Shown in pieces: positions 9,595 to 16,345 of a DNA stretch of 64,000 nt. Positions within the stretch are counted from its first letter, which is position 1. Each line of letters begins with the position of its first letter. This stretch comes from Echinicola soli (GTDB taxonomy: Bacteria; Bacteroidota; Bacteroidia; Cytophagales; Cyclobacteriaceae): contig NZ_CP041253.1 in the NCBI RefSeq assembly GCF_006575665.1, forward strand, positions 2,145,001 through 2,209,000. Reading direction: 5' to 3'. The notes beneath the pieces were generated by a model. That model did not search any database. It was not told where the DNA came from and saw only the letters and a list, made by a program, of their open reading frames with translations. The position numbers and the translations under genes were made by a program.

Positions 9595-11748
9595 TTAATA
9601 ATTTAATTGCCATATTAAACCGATATAGACTGTCCTAAGCTGGTAATAATCAAAGTGCTTGATCGAATAATTCTGGTTATACTGTGCTGTTCTTTCGTTA
9701 CGAGTATTAAAAACATTGTTCAGTGAAGCAAATGCGATCAAAGCGTTTTTGCCCAAGGACATGTACTTACTCACACCAATATCGAGACGACCATAGCTCC
9801 CATATTGCTCATTGAATAGATCAACTGAAAACATTGGTCTATAGAAGCCTGACTGGTTATCGAGTGTGGCACCTGCTACTTCAGTATAGTAGGTGCCTGG
9901 ACGTTTATTATATATTAATGACATGGAAAATAGGTCAGGGTTATTATACTTCAATGCGGCTTTTATCAGGTAATTCAGGTCTTTAGGCCCATGGTAAGAC
10001 TCCTTTCCAATCTTTATTTTTTGATCTATAAGAGCGTTGGAAATAAAAAAACTGAGATGCTTTTGAATGCTATGTTCGCAGAAAAACTCCAACCCAAAAG
10101 TAGTCAACCTATCAGTAGAAAAATTAATATTAACAGGCTGTTCACCTGTTTCATCTTTAAAATAAATAGCAGCTTTTACCTTGGTACCCTCCAGTTCATA
10201 TGAATAATCTAAAGCTACTTGGTGACTGAACAGGGGCCGATATGTTTTAGTATAATAGCTCGGTTGAGAATAACTGTGATATCTACCTCCGCTCAGCAAA
10301 AAGGTGTGTTTTTGATTTTCTTGGTACCTTAAGCTTAATTGGCAACTTAGGTAATCTTTTTGGTTTTTGACAGGCAGATTCTTACGCATACCTGATGAAA
10401 GCAACCACTTGTCGTTAATATCCCATTTTGCATACCAGAAGCCCTCCAGTAAATGATTACTGGTAGAAGTTCCTGAAAACTGGCTGGGCGAATCAGGCGA
10501 TAACGCATAATAATATAACGGCTGATCATCTCGAAAGCTATTTCGTCTAAAGTCATGCGAAATCCCCAAGTGTAGATTTAGCCTTTCCCATATCTCCCGT
10601 TCATAGCTCATCGACGTAAATAATTGACGACGCTTTTGCCTGGAATTAATATTGCCAAAACGAAAGTGCTGAGAAGCATTGTCCGCTCCAATATTTAAAC
10701 TGAACACAGCTCTTTTTGAATAAAGTCTTAGATTATTGACCGTAAAAAATCTCCTGCTATTTGTAGCGTTCTTTCCTTTAAAGGTAAACTGCTCACCATA
10801 ACCGTCAAACTGTTCATCGATAAAATAATTGTAAGAATTCAAATCGACTTTTTTCCCAAGTCTTTGATGGAAATTGATTCCCGCGTCTTTAGTATAAAAA
10901 TTATTCACATAGGGCAGCTTTTCCTTTTGGATACCCACAAAAGCATCCGAAAACTGGTAATTGCCATAAGCCTGAACAAAGGAAATATTTTTTTTGATAT
11001 TTTGTGATAGCATAAAGCCAGTACTTGCCAAACTGGCGGAAAGCTGTAATTGATTACCCATCAAGTTTTTTAACGTCTGAATCTCAACTAACCCGGCACT
11101 CGTGTTGCCATAGGTCAACGGGGGATTGCTGGCATAGACATATTGTTTATCTATCATTTCGGGATTGAATAAACTAAAGAAACCCTGGTTATTCAGTTGG
11201 CTGGACCTTACAGGATTATAGATAGGTACACCATTTAACATCACCCTTGACCTGTCCGGAGAACTTCCTCTCAGTGAAGGGTTGGCTGTTTCATCGACAG
11301 TGGTTGAAGCAGGCAAAGCGGTAATGGCTTTTAAGGGGTCTCCCTGGGCCATTGGATTGAAGTATATGTCCATTTTCTCCATGCGTACCACCGAAAATTG
11401 CTCGGATATAGGATCCTTTGTTGTAATTATGATTTCCTCTAATGTCAGATCGGTTCCCCTCAGCACGACCGTTAGCTCCTTAAGCTTGTCAATGGAAGAA
11501 AGCAAGATTTTTTTGGTTTCATAACCAATGAAAGATACTACCAATGTATCATTGCTATTACCGATATCCAAGCTGAATTTTCCGTCAAAATCAGTAGTTA
11601 CACCGTTTTCTGGAGCTGATTGCGAAAAAATATTAGCGGCGAACACTGGCTTTCCCCTTGTGTTTTTTACCACTCCATTTATAACAGATTGACAAAAAAC
11701 AGCATCTTCAATAAATAGTAAGAAAATGATGATAAATAAAATCCTCAC
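9595..11748 (-). CDS. TonB-dependent receptor with carboxypeptidase-like N-domain
   Basis: This 717-residue outer-membrane receptor has a signal peptide (about 1-20). A CarboxypepD-regulatory-like beta-sandwich follows at about 22-95 (GVVKNTRGKPVFAANIF, VSFIGYETKKI), then a plug domain (about 115-225, with NPSLRGSSPDRSRVMLNGVP), then a C-terminal beta barrel ending in aromatic residues (IGLIWQLNY). It lacks the SusC length (about 1000) and has no SusD partner, so it is more like siderophore, peptide or metal receptors than glycan importers. It is the last gene of the islet operon, three bases after the TPR lipoprotein. The ligand is unknown; the Cys-rich peptide of the same operon is a candidate substrate by context only. 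Confidence 0.88.
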   Translation of the reverse strand: MRILFIIIFLLFIEDAVFCQSVINGVVKNTRGKPVFAANIFSQSAPENGVTTDFDGKFSLDIGNSNDTLVVSFIGYETKKILLSSIDKLKELTVVLRGTDLTLEEIIITTKDPISEQFSVVRMEKMDIYFNPMAQGDPLKAITALPASTTVDETANPSLRGSSPDRSRVMLNGVPIYNPVRSSQLNNQGFFSLFNPEMIDKQYVYASNPPLTYGNTSAGLVEIQTLKNLMGNQLQLSASLASTGFMLSQNIKKNISFVQAYGNYQFSDAFVGIQKEKLPYVNNFYTKDAGINFHQRLGKKVDLNSYNYFIDEQFDGYGEQFTFKGKNATNSRRFFTVNNLRLYSKRAVFSLNIGADNASQHFRFGNINSRQKRRQLFTSMSYEREIWERLNLHLGISHDFRRNSFRDDQPLYYYALSPDSPSQFSGTSTSNHLLEGFWYAKWDINDKWLLSSGMRKNLPVKNQKDYLSCQLSLRYQENQKHTFLLSGGRYHSYSQPSYYTKTYRPLFSHQVALDYSYELEGTKVKAAIYFKDETGEQPVNINFSTDRLTTFGLEFFCEHSIQKHLSFFISNALIDQKIKIGKESYHGPKDLNYLIKAALKYNNPDLFSMSLIYNKRPGTYYTEVAGATLDNQSGFYRPMFSVDLFNEQYGSYGRLDIGVSKYMSLGKNALIAFASLNNVFNTRNERTAQYNQNYSIKHFDYYQLRTVYIGLIWQLNY

Positions 11749-11751
11749 CGA

Positions 11752-12546
11752 TTAATCTACCAGTTTTGGAGCAAGCTGGTTAATAGTATAACTCTCTGGA
11801 AATTTGGAAATCCCTTCCTGAAAATATTTTTTTGCCAGCCCCCACTTTTCCTCTTTTATATAAAGCTTGATCAGCAGTTCATAGGACTCCTCCTTTCCCC
11901 AAGAGGGCAAATACGGGTTTTTTACTTTTTGGGCAGGAAGAGAAATCGCTTTTAGTAGGTATTGTTCAGCTTTTTTTCCCCCACCATATTTTTTGGGCGT
12001 ATGGAAATCATTGCTCCCATACACGTAATAAGCCCTTAGGTTGGTGGAATCCTGGGCTATTGCCTGCTTTATATTACTTTTGATGTCCATCGAAATAACC
12101 ATTGCCTTTAATCCCTTGAATTGAATACCGAAGCCCTGTAGCATGGCAAGAAGTGCATTGTCTTCCGAGTTTCTTTTCTTCAACTCTTCCAACAATTCTA
12201 TTCCCTTATCGATTTCCTTTTCTGCATTTTCCTTATCGCTATTTTTGAGATAAAATATGGAAAAATAGAACTGTAAATAAGCCCGCCAATAGGTGATTAT
12301 CGGTTGTCCCTCTGTTTTATTGAGTTCAGTTAATTGATCACTTAATTGAACAAGTGAACTTTTGTCCTGGGATACCACACTTTGAACAAATACATCATAT
12401 ATTTTATCTTGTATCCCTACAAGTAAGGTGTCGGGATTTGCCAATTTTAGTTGCTCTTGGTAGCTTGGACCTTCTGCTTGAGCTGATTGGGATGTATTTC
12501 CCGTACAGGAAATAAAAAGCAGCGAAATAAATAATAATCGTATCAT
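11752..12546 (-). CDS. TPR-like lipoprotein
   Basis: The 264-residue protein begins with a lipoprotein signal whose lipobox cysteine is Cys14 (LLFISC). Residues 60-255 are helical with tetratricopeptide-like pairs, for example ENAEKEIDKGIELLEELKK, YGGGKKAEQYLLKAI and WGLAKKYFQEGISKFPES. It is probably anchored in the periplasm or outer membrane and mediates protein contacts. Its start ATG overlaps the TGA of the upstream membrane-protein gene (ATGA), and the receptor gene follows after three bases. The three are therefore very likely translated from one message. No enzyme motif is visible. Confidence 0.85.
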   Translation of the reverse strand: MIRLLFISLLFISCTGNTSQSAQAEGPSYQEQLKLANPDTLLVGIQDKIYDVFVQSVVSQDKSSLVQLSDQLTELNKTEGQPIITYWRAYLQFYFSIFYLKNSDKENAEKEIDKGIELLEELKKRNSEDNALLAMLQGFGIQFKGLKAMVISMDIKSNIKQAIAQDSTNLRAYYVYGSNDFHTPKKYGGGKKAEQYLLKAISLPAQKVKNPYLPSWGKEESYELLIKLYIKEEKWGLAKKYFQEGISKFPESYTINQLAPKLVD

Positions 12547-12854
12547 AGCATGAACGTTTTAAATTTTACAAGTGAGACAATAATTAGGGTCCATGTCATA
12601 AAATGGGCGTACCATCTTAGCGTATATTGATGTTTCTGGAAATGTTCCTTATTATTTTTCTTTGATTTATTTCTTACTTTATCCTGCTTATTATTACTTG
12701 CCATTGCTATGGTGAAGTCAGAATAAAATGGATTGGTCTCAATAGTCAGCTGGACTACAAATGCCCAATACAAAGCTTCCAACCCGAAAAAATGATAATA
12801 GATGGAAGTTAAATTACAAACCCCATATTGGATAACTCCATCTGCTTGAAACAA
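12543..12854 (-). CDS. Small membrane protein of the Cys-peptide operon
   Basis: The frame encodes 103 residues from a TTG at 12854, seven bases after the Cys-rich peptide stop, or 53 residues from an ATG at 12704 (MASNNKQDKV). The longer form has two hydrophobic segments (about 18-38 and 84-98) separated by a very basic, lysine-rich stretch. The shorter form keeps one segment (HFMTWTLIIVSLVKF). It resembles no family I know. The stop overlaps the lipoprotein start by four bases, which argues that the frame is really translated. Which start is used cannot be decided from sequence. A role in handling or exporting the upstream peptide is conjecture. Confidence 0.6.
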   Translation of the reverse strand: MFQADGVIQYGVCNLTSIYYHFFGLEALYWAFVVQLTIETNPFYSDFTIAMASNNKQDKVRNKSKKNNKEHFQKHQYTLRWYAHFMTWTLIIVSLVKFKTFML

Positions 12855-12861
12855 ACTATCT

Positions 12862-12987
12862 TTAAACTAATTCTTCACTGTCTCCCCAACTACAGCAAGT
12901 GTTACAGTTACAACAGGTACAACAGCAGCACGGTACTACTAACAAATCGTGCCCAAGTGATCTTCGGCTAAGTCTTGTTATTTTCAT
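12862..12987 (-). CDS. Cysteine-rich 41-residue peptide (candidate modified-peptide precursor, metal peptide or leader peptide)
   Basis: This short frame has an ATG at 12987 and a TAA at 12862. It encodes a basic N-terminal part (MKITRLSRRSLGHDLLVV), then PCCCCTCCNCNTCC with nine cysteines in residues 20-32, then an acidic tail (SWGDSEELV). The layout of leader plus compact core recalls precursors of ribosomally made natural products; the CCCC-T-CC core looks like that of streptolysin S-type precursors. Metal-binding peptides and polycysteine attenuation leaders are alternatives. No YcaO, lanthionine synthetase or radical SAM gene lies nearby. The stop is seven bases before the next gene, and three further genes follow without gaps. 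Strong codon order and tight operon packing support a real gene; function is inference. Confidence 0.6.
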   Translation of the reverse strand: MKITRLSRRSLGHDLLVVPCCCCTCCNCNTCCSWGDSEELV

Positions 12988-13077
12988 GGTGAACTAGCGT
13001 TTTGATTAATTATTATGAATGGCTTTTATTTCGAGTTCATTCTATCCCCGATTCATTTGCTAAATTTCAACCATCAG

Positions 13078-13096
13078 GAGGACAGATTCTGTCCTC
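13078..13096 (-). promoter_or_regulatory. Hairpin between the HTH gene and the Cys-peptide gene
   Basis: gaggacag and ctgtcctc form a perfect eight-pair stem with a three-base loop, starting three bases after the HTH stop codon. No T-run follows on the minus strand, but one does on the plus strand. It could be an operator, a processing or stability hairpin, or a terminator of plus-strand transcription. Confidence 0.4.
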
Positions 13097-13098
13097 TC

Positions 13099-13302
13099 CT
13101 ATTTTTCATTAAGAAAAAATCTCATAGACACCTTACAATAGCTAATTTTGTATCCTTGGTCTCTCAATTCAGCTATCATTCTTTTTACAGTTCTCCGGCT
13201 TACTTCAAAATTGTTTGCAACTTGAGACAAGGATATACACCTTCCTTTTTCAATCAATTCCAGTAAATAGTCTAGTTTTTCCTTCCGTTCAATAAATCTC
13301 AT
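13099..13302 (-). CDS. Small winged-helix HTH protein
   Basis: The 67-residue protein is almost entirely one helix-turn-helix domain of the DeoR/HTH_11 type. The N-terminal helix is KEKLDYLLELIEKGRCIS, and the HTH is SLSQVANNFEVSRRTVKRMIAELRDQG (about 25-51), followed by a short wing. There is no effector or phosphoacceptor domain. It lies 111 bases upstream of the Cys-rich peptide gene on the same strand, separated by a hairpin, and is the natural candidate regulator of that operon. Regulation is inferred from position only. A start further upstream is not available in frame. Confidence 0.72.
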   Translation of the reverse strand: MRFIERKEKLDYLLELIEKGRCISLSQVANNFEVSRRTVKRMIAELRDQGYKISYCKVSMRFFLNEK

Positions 13303-13581
13303 TTTTGGCTTTCTTTATATAAAAAAACAAGGTTTAGCCTAAAAGCGATTAAGAATCACTTAATACATGATTTCTGTTCGTTCAACCAATTAATCAAAAA
13401 GCTCTGAAATTAATATAGCCAATAGATAGTGTAACAACAAAATATAATGTATAAAAATCAGTATAAAAAAGTATAATATAGTAAATAAAGATGGTTTTAA
13501 GTAATAAAAACCTGATTTAACACCCTTAAGCTCAGTTCAATTTAAAAATCGTCACTGCTAAGCGTAAGAAGGGAGTTTGAG

Positions 13582-13699
13582 GGAAGGAACTATGGCAGCT
13601 CGTCGCGGCGAGTTGCCGCGGCCTTTTCCAGCGCACTATACAGCCTAAAGGGCTCGCGATGAATTGTTGTATAATACTAATTATGAGTCGAACTCAGGT
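13582..13699 (+). repeat. Dispersed hairpin repeat family R, copy 1
   Basis: It begins ggaaggaac, holds a stem (ggcagctcg with cgagttgcc), then ccttttcc, cctaaagggct and gagtcgaactcaggt. The same blocks in the same order occur on the opposite strand at 14773-14925. The hairpin pairing is preserved there, partly as G-U pairs. The 470-base gap 13303-13771 otherwise contains a very AT-rich stretch (13320-13560) with several short tataa/agtataa runs and no gene. Confidence 0.6.
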
Positions 13700-13771
13700 C
13701 CCTTATTAAATGGATGGGAGACGAATACCTGCCCCATTCCATTTGGATCGGTCATCCTACTTCCCGCACCT

Positions 13772-14590
13772 TTATCGGCAATACCGCTCCAGGTACTTAG
13801 CCATCTCTTTCTGAAGTTTCTTAGCCTCTAACCTGGCCTGATCGCCAAAATCCTTACCATCGGAAGCGTAAATAATTCCCCGGGATGAATTCACTAACAG
13901 GCCACAGCTCTTGTTCATGCCGTATTTGGCCACTTCCTCTAAGCTTCCTCCCTGGGCACCGACTCCGGGTACCAAAAAGAAATGTTCGGGAGCGTTGCTT
14001 CTCACCTCAGCGATTTTTTCTCCGCGAGTAGCCCCTACGACATACATTAGGTTATTATCCGTTCCCCACTGTTGGCTCTTTTCGAGGACCTGTTGAAATA
14101 GTGGCTTGCCACCTTCTGTTTCCAGTACCTGGAAGTCCTTACTGCCTTCGTTGGAGGTTAGCGCCAATAGGATTACCCACTTATCCTCAAATTCCAAAAA
14201 TGGGCTCACACTATCCTTTCCCATGTATGGCGCGACAGTAATGGAGTCAAATTCCATTTGCTCAAAAAATGCTTTGGCATACAACTTCGATGTATTGCCG
14301 ATATCCCCTCTTTTGGCGTCAGCAATGGTAAAGATATCCTTCGGGATATAATCAAGCGTTTTTTGGAGACTTTCCCAGCCCTTGGGACCCAGGGCTTCAT
14401 AAAAGGCAATGTTGGGCTTATAGGCCACTGCAAAGTCCGCGGTTTTGTCTATGATCTCTTTGTTAAATGCAAAGACCGGATCTTCTTCTTTCAAGAGGTG
14501 CTGAGGGATTTTTCCCAAGTCCGTATCCAAGCCTATACATAGAAAAGATTCTTTTTTCTGAATATTGCCAAAGAGGGTTTTCTTGTCCAT
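13772..14590 (-). CDS. pyrF: Orotidine 5'-phosphate decarboxylase
   Basis: This enzyme converts OMP to UMP, the last step of de novo pyrimidine synthesis. The 272-residue protein has the hallmark active-site motif DAKRGDIGN at 91-99 (charged Asp-Lys-Asp network), the N-terminal CIGLDTD at 18-24, and PGVGAQGG in the phosphate-gripping region. Length fits the type 2 family. The ATG at 14590 is chosen; an ATG at 14632 would add 14 residues not seen in the family and would overlap the promoter. The 3' end has a degenerate second copy at 9506-9590, so an element may have integrated here. Another pyrimidine gene, pyrD, lies at 18884-19930. Confidence 0.95.
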   Translation of the reverse strand: MDKKTLFGNIQKKESFLCIGLDTDLGKIPQHLLKEEDPVFAFNKEIIDKTADFAVAYKPNIAFYEALGPKGWESLQKTLDYIPKDIFTIADAKRGDIGNTSKLYAKAFFEQMEFDSITVAPYMGKDSVSPFLEFEDKWVILLALTSNEGSKDFQVLETEGGKPLFQQVLEKSQQWGTDNNLMYVVGATRGEKIAEVRSNAPEHFFLVPGVGAQGGSLEEVAKYGMNKSCGLLVNSSRGIIYASDGKDFGDQARLEAKKLQKEMAKYLERYCR

Positions 14591-14608
14591 TTTTTCTGAA
14601 GGTTTTCG

Positions 14609-14639
14609 CAAAAGTATAAAATAACCCGCCAATCTGAAA
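14609..14639 (-). promoter_or_regulatory. Promoter of pyrF
   Basis: On the minus strand TTTC (14636-14639), a 19-base spacer and TACTTTTG (14609-14616) match the Bacteroidota consensus with one mismatch. The start codon follows about 18 bases later, giving a short leader. Confidence 0.6.
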
Positions 14640-14772
14640 CCCCGCGTTCGTGATTGAGTGATTTTTCAATAAAAGTAAAATACATCCTTCTCCTGGCAGG
14701 TTTGGTCTAAAACCAGGACAGGTCATTGAGGCTTCCCGGGAAAGCGGAAAAGTTGGGGCATGAAACCTTTTT

Positions 14773-14925
14773 ACCTGAGTCGACTATAAATTCGATGTCA
14801 TTCCGTAGCGAGCCTGTCTGGTGCCAAACAGGCCTGTCTTCGGCCAAAGGAAAGCCCTTTAGGATGGGGTGTGGTTCGGAAAAGGCGTAGCAACTCACCG
14901 TGGAGAGCTGCCACGATTCCTTTCC
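14773..14925 (-). repeat. Dispersed hairpin repeat family R, copy 2
   Basis: The reverse complement shows ggaaaggaat, a stem (gtggcagctc with gagttgctac), ccttttcc, cctaaagggct and agtcgactcaggt, matching copy 1 at 13582-13699. It has about 35 extra bases, including a small hairpin (cctgtttggcaccagacagg). It lies in the 1.07 kb gene-free gap 14591-15661, which also holds copies of families A and B. Frames through this gap are judged spurious. Confidence 0.6.
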
Positions 14926-14980
14926 ATAAATCCCCCTCTAAGCCTCGCAGGAAGGGTGTTTTTCGAGCTCAGGTTATTAT

Positions 14981-15046
14981 AAAAAATCAGCGCAAATCTT
15001 ATTAATCTGCGCCATCTGCGTGCTGTCGGAACCAACCCTAATCCCC
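14981..15046 (+). repeat. Dispersed repeat family B, core copy
   Basis: The core cgcaaatcttattaatctgc followed by gccatctgcgtgctgtcgg and aaccaaccctaatcccc matches 22940-22990 almost base for base, and 1640-1690 with more changes. The flanking blocks of the longer copies are missing. Confidence 0.75.
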
Positions 15047-15157
15047 TTATTTTAATATGGTTTCTTTTTAATTTTTTTGCCACAAAGACCCGAAGGCACA
15101 AAGGGGGATTTGTCGTGCAATTGGCATCTTTTATTTACAAATAATTTAGTGGCTTGC

Positions 15158-15262
15158 TTTTTTTGCTACAAAGATTCTAAGACCAAAGCTGTTTGTTTTC
15201 CATAAAATTTGGAATCAGCCTACAAAATACTTCGTGTCTTGGCAACTTTGTGGCGACATACC
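15158..15262 (-). repeat. Dispersed repeat family A, copy 2
   Basis: This is the reverse complement of copy 1 at 1350-1456 with scattered substitutions, including the ctaagaccaaagctgtttgt and cttcgtgtcttggcaacttt blocks. A shorter related piece (gccacaaagacccgaaggca) lies just upstream at 15080-15100. Confidence 0.75.
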
Positions 15263-15485
15263 GAATATATGGAAACCGGATCAAACCATATTTCCAGGGG
15301 AATGTCCTTGGGTTAACCAAATAGGAACAATAGGGCGATACTTCCCCAATCGACTTAGCTGCTCACCCTATGTTTTAGGTGATGACCACTTGAATTGTAT
15401 TTACCTCCAACTTTTCGTTTTATCCAATCTATTTGCATGCCATCCAACAAAAGGTAATGGCTTGGTCAAGCCTCTGTTATTAAAA

Positions 15486-15576
15486 AAAAAATCAACGGAT
15501 ATCTTCTCTATCGGCGTCATCAGCGTGCCATCAAAATGGTTCCACAGCCCCAACTTTTTCACTTGATCCGGCTTGA
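15486..15576 (+). repeat. Dispersed repeat family B, diverged copy
   Basis: The blocks aaatcaacggatatcttctc, ggcgtcatcagcgtgccatc and ccccaactttttcacttgat align in order with the core and end of family B, but with many changes. It seems to be an older copy. Confidence 0.45.
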
Positions 15577-15661
15577 CCGAATAACAAGACCTCATCACTG
15601 AGAAAGTAAGCATAAAAAAAGCCAGCAAGTATGCTGGCCGATAAAGGGGGATGGCATGGGA

Positions 15662-16315
15662 CTAGCGTAAGTCAATGACTTCCACACCGGGATGTTTTTT
15701 GGGATCAAAAGTGAAAAAGGATTTTCCTAAATTGACATCAGTGTCCACTTCGTTAAACTCGTACTTAAAGGTCCCTCCGTCACTATCAGATACTTCCCAC
15801 GCCAAAAGATCTTTATTGCCTTTATCCACAAACAAAATGATTTTTTGGAATTGCGCTTTGGTATTTTCGGCAGTGAGTAAAATTTCTTGGATGTTCTTGC
15901 CATTTTGGTTTTTCTCACCTTTCAGCTCAAAATTATAGCCTTTTTTATACAAGTTGTAAATACTTGATGGCGTGAGTTCGTCAGTGTTTTCACTGACCGT
16001 GTTTACGGTAACCTCTTGGTAATTATTGGATTTGATAAAGGTCCAAACCGTTTCGCCATCATTATAAACCTCCTGATCTGGTAGAACCAATTTATACCGA
16101 TCGCCATTTACGGCCACTTCGCCTGTGCTTCGCTGGCTGGCTCCGTCCAGGTCATTGTAATAATAATATTCAAAAGTGGCTTTAAGCCCATCTAGGGACT
16201 GATAGCGCTCACTCATCTGATCCAGCAGTGCCTTGGCATCAGGATCTTTTTGTGCCCATAAATTTGTATGTATACAGCCTATAAGCAGACTGAGTAGGAT
16301 GATTTTCTTTAACAT
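15662..16315 (-). CDS. lolA: LolA-like outer-membrane lipoprotein carrier protein
   Basis: The 217-residue protein has a cleavable signal peptide (1-21, ending LWAQ) and a LolA-type fold. An amphipathic N-terminal helix (DAKALLDQMSERYQSLDGL) leads into repeated beta strands, with VYNDGETVWTFIKSNNYQEV in the middle and FFTFDPKKHPGVEVIDLR at the end. LolA shuttles lipoproteins across the periplasm, which suits a genome rich in lipoproteins. It follows ftsK on the same strand after 30 bases, a pairing common in bacteria. The Bacteroidota family is diverged, so partner specificity is not shown by sequence. Confidence 0.87.
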   Translation of the reverse strand: MLKKIILLSLLIGCIHTNLWAQKDPDAKALLDQMSERYQSLDGLKATFEYYYYNDLDGASQRSTGEVAVNGDRYKLVLPDQEVYNDGETVWTFIKSNNYQEVTVNTVSENTDELTPSSIYNLYKKGYNFELKGEKNQNGKNIQEILLTAENTKAQFQKIILFVDKGNKDLLAWEVSDSDGGTFKYEFNEVDTDVNLGKSFFTFDPKKHPGVEVIDLR

Positions 16316-16345
16316 AATTGTAATCCAGTTAGTAAGCTCTCGCTA

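Noticed and set aside
12862..12987. Polycysteine stretch as chance repeat of aca/gca triplets
   Set aside because: Triplets are mixed (TGC and TGT, interrupted by Asn and Thr codons), and start, stop and spacing fit an operon; kept as a gene at moderate confidence.
13015..13266. Plus-strand frame of 83 residues opposite the HTH gene
   Set aside because: It is antisense to a convincing HTH domain and has no recognisable features of its own.
14463..15628. Several minus- and plus-strand frames in the gap between pyrF and lolA
   Set aside because: They run through repeat families R, A and B, whose copies elsewhere do not keep the frames open.
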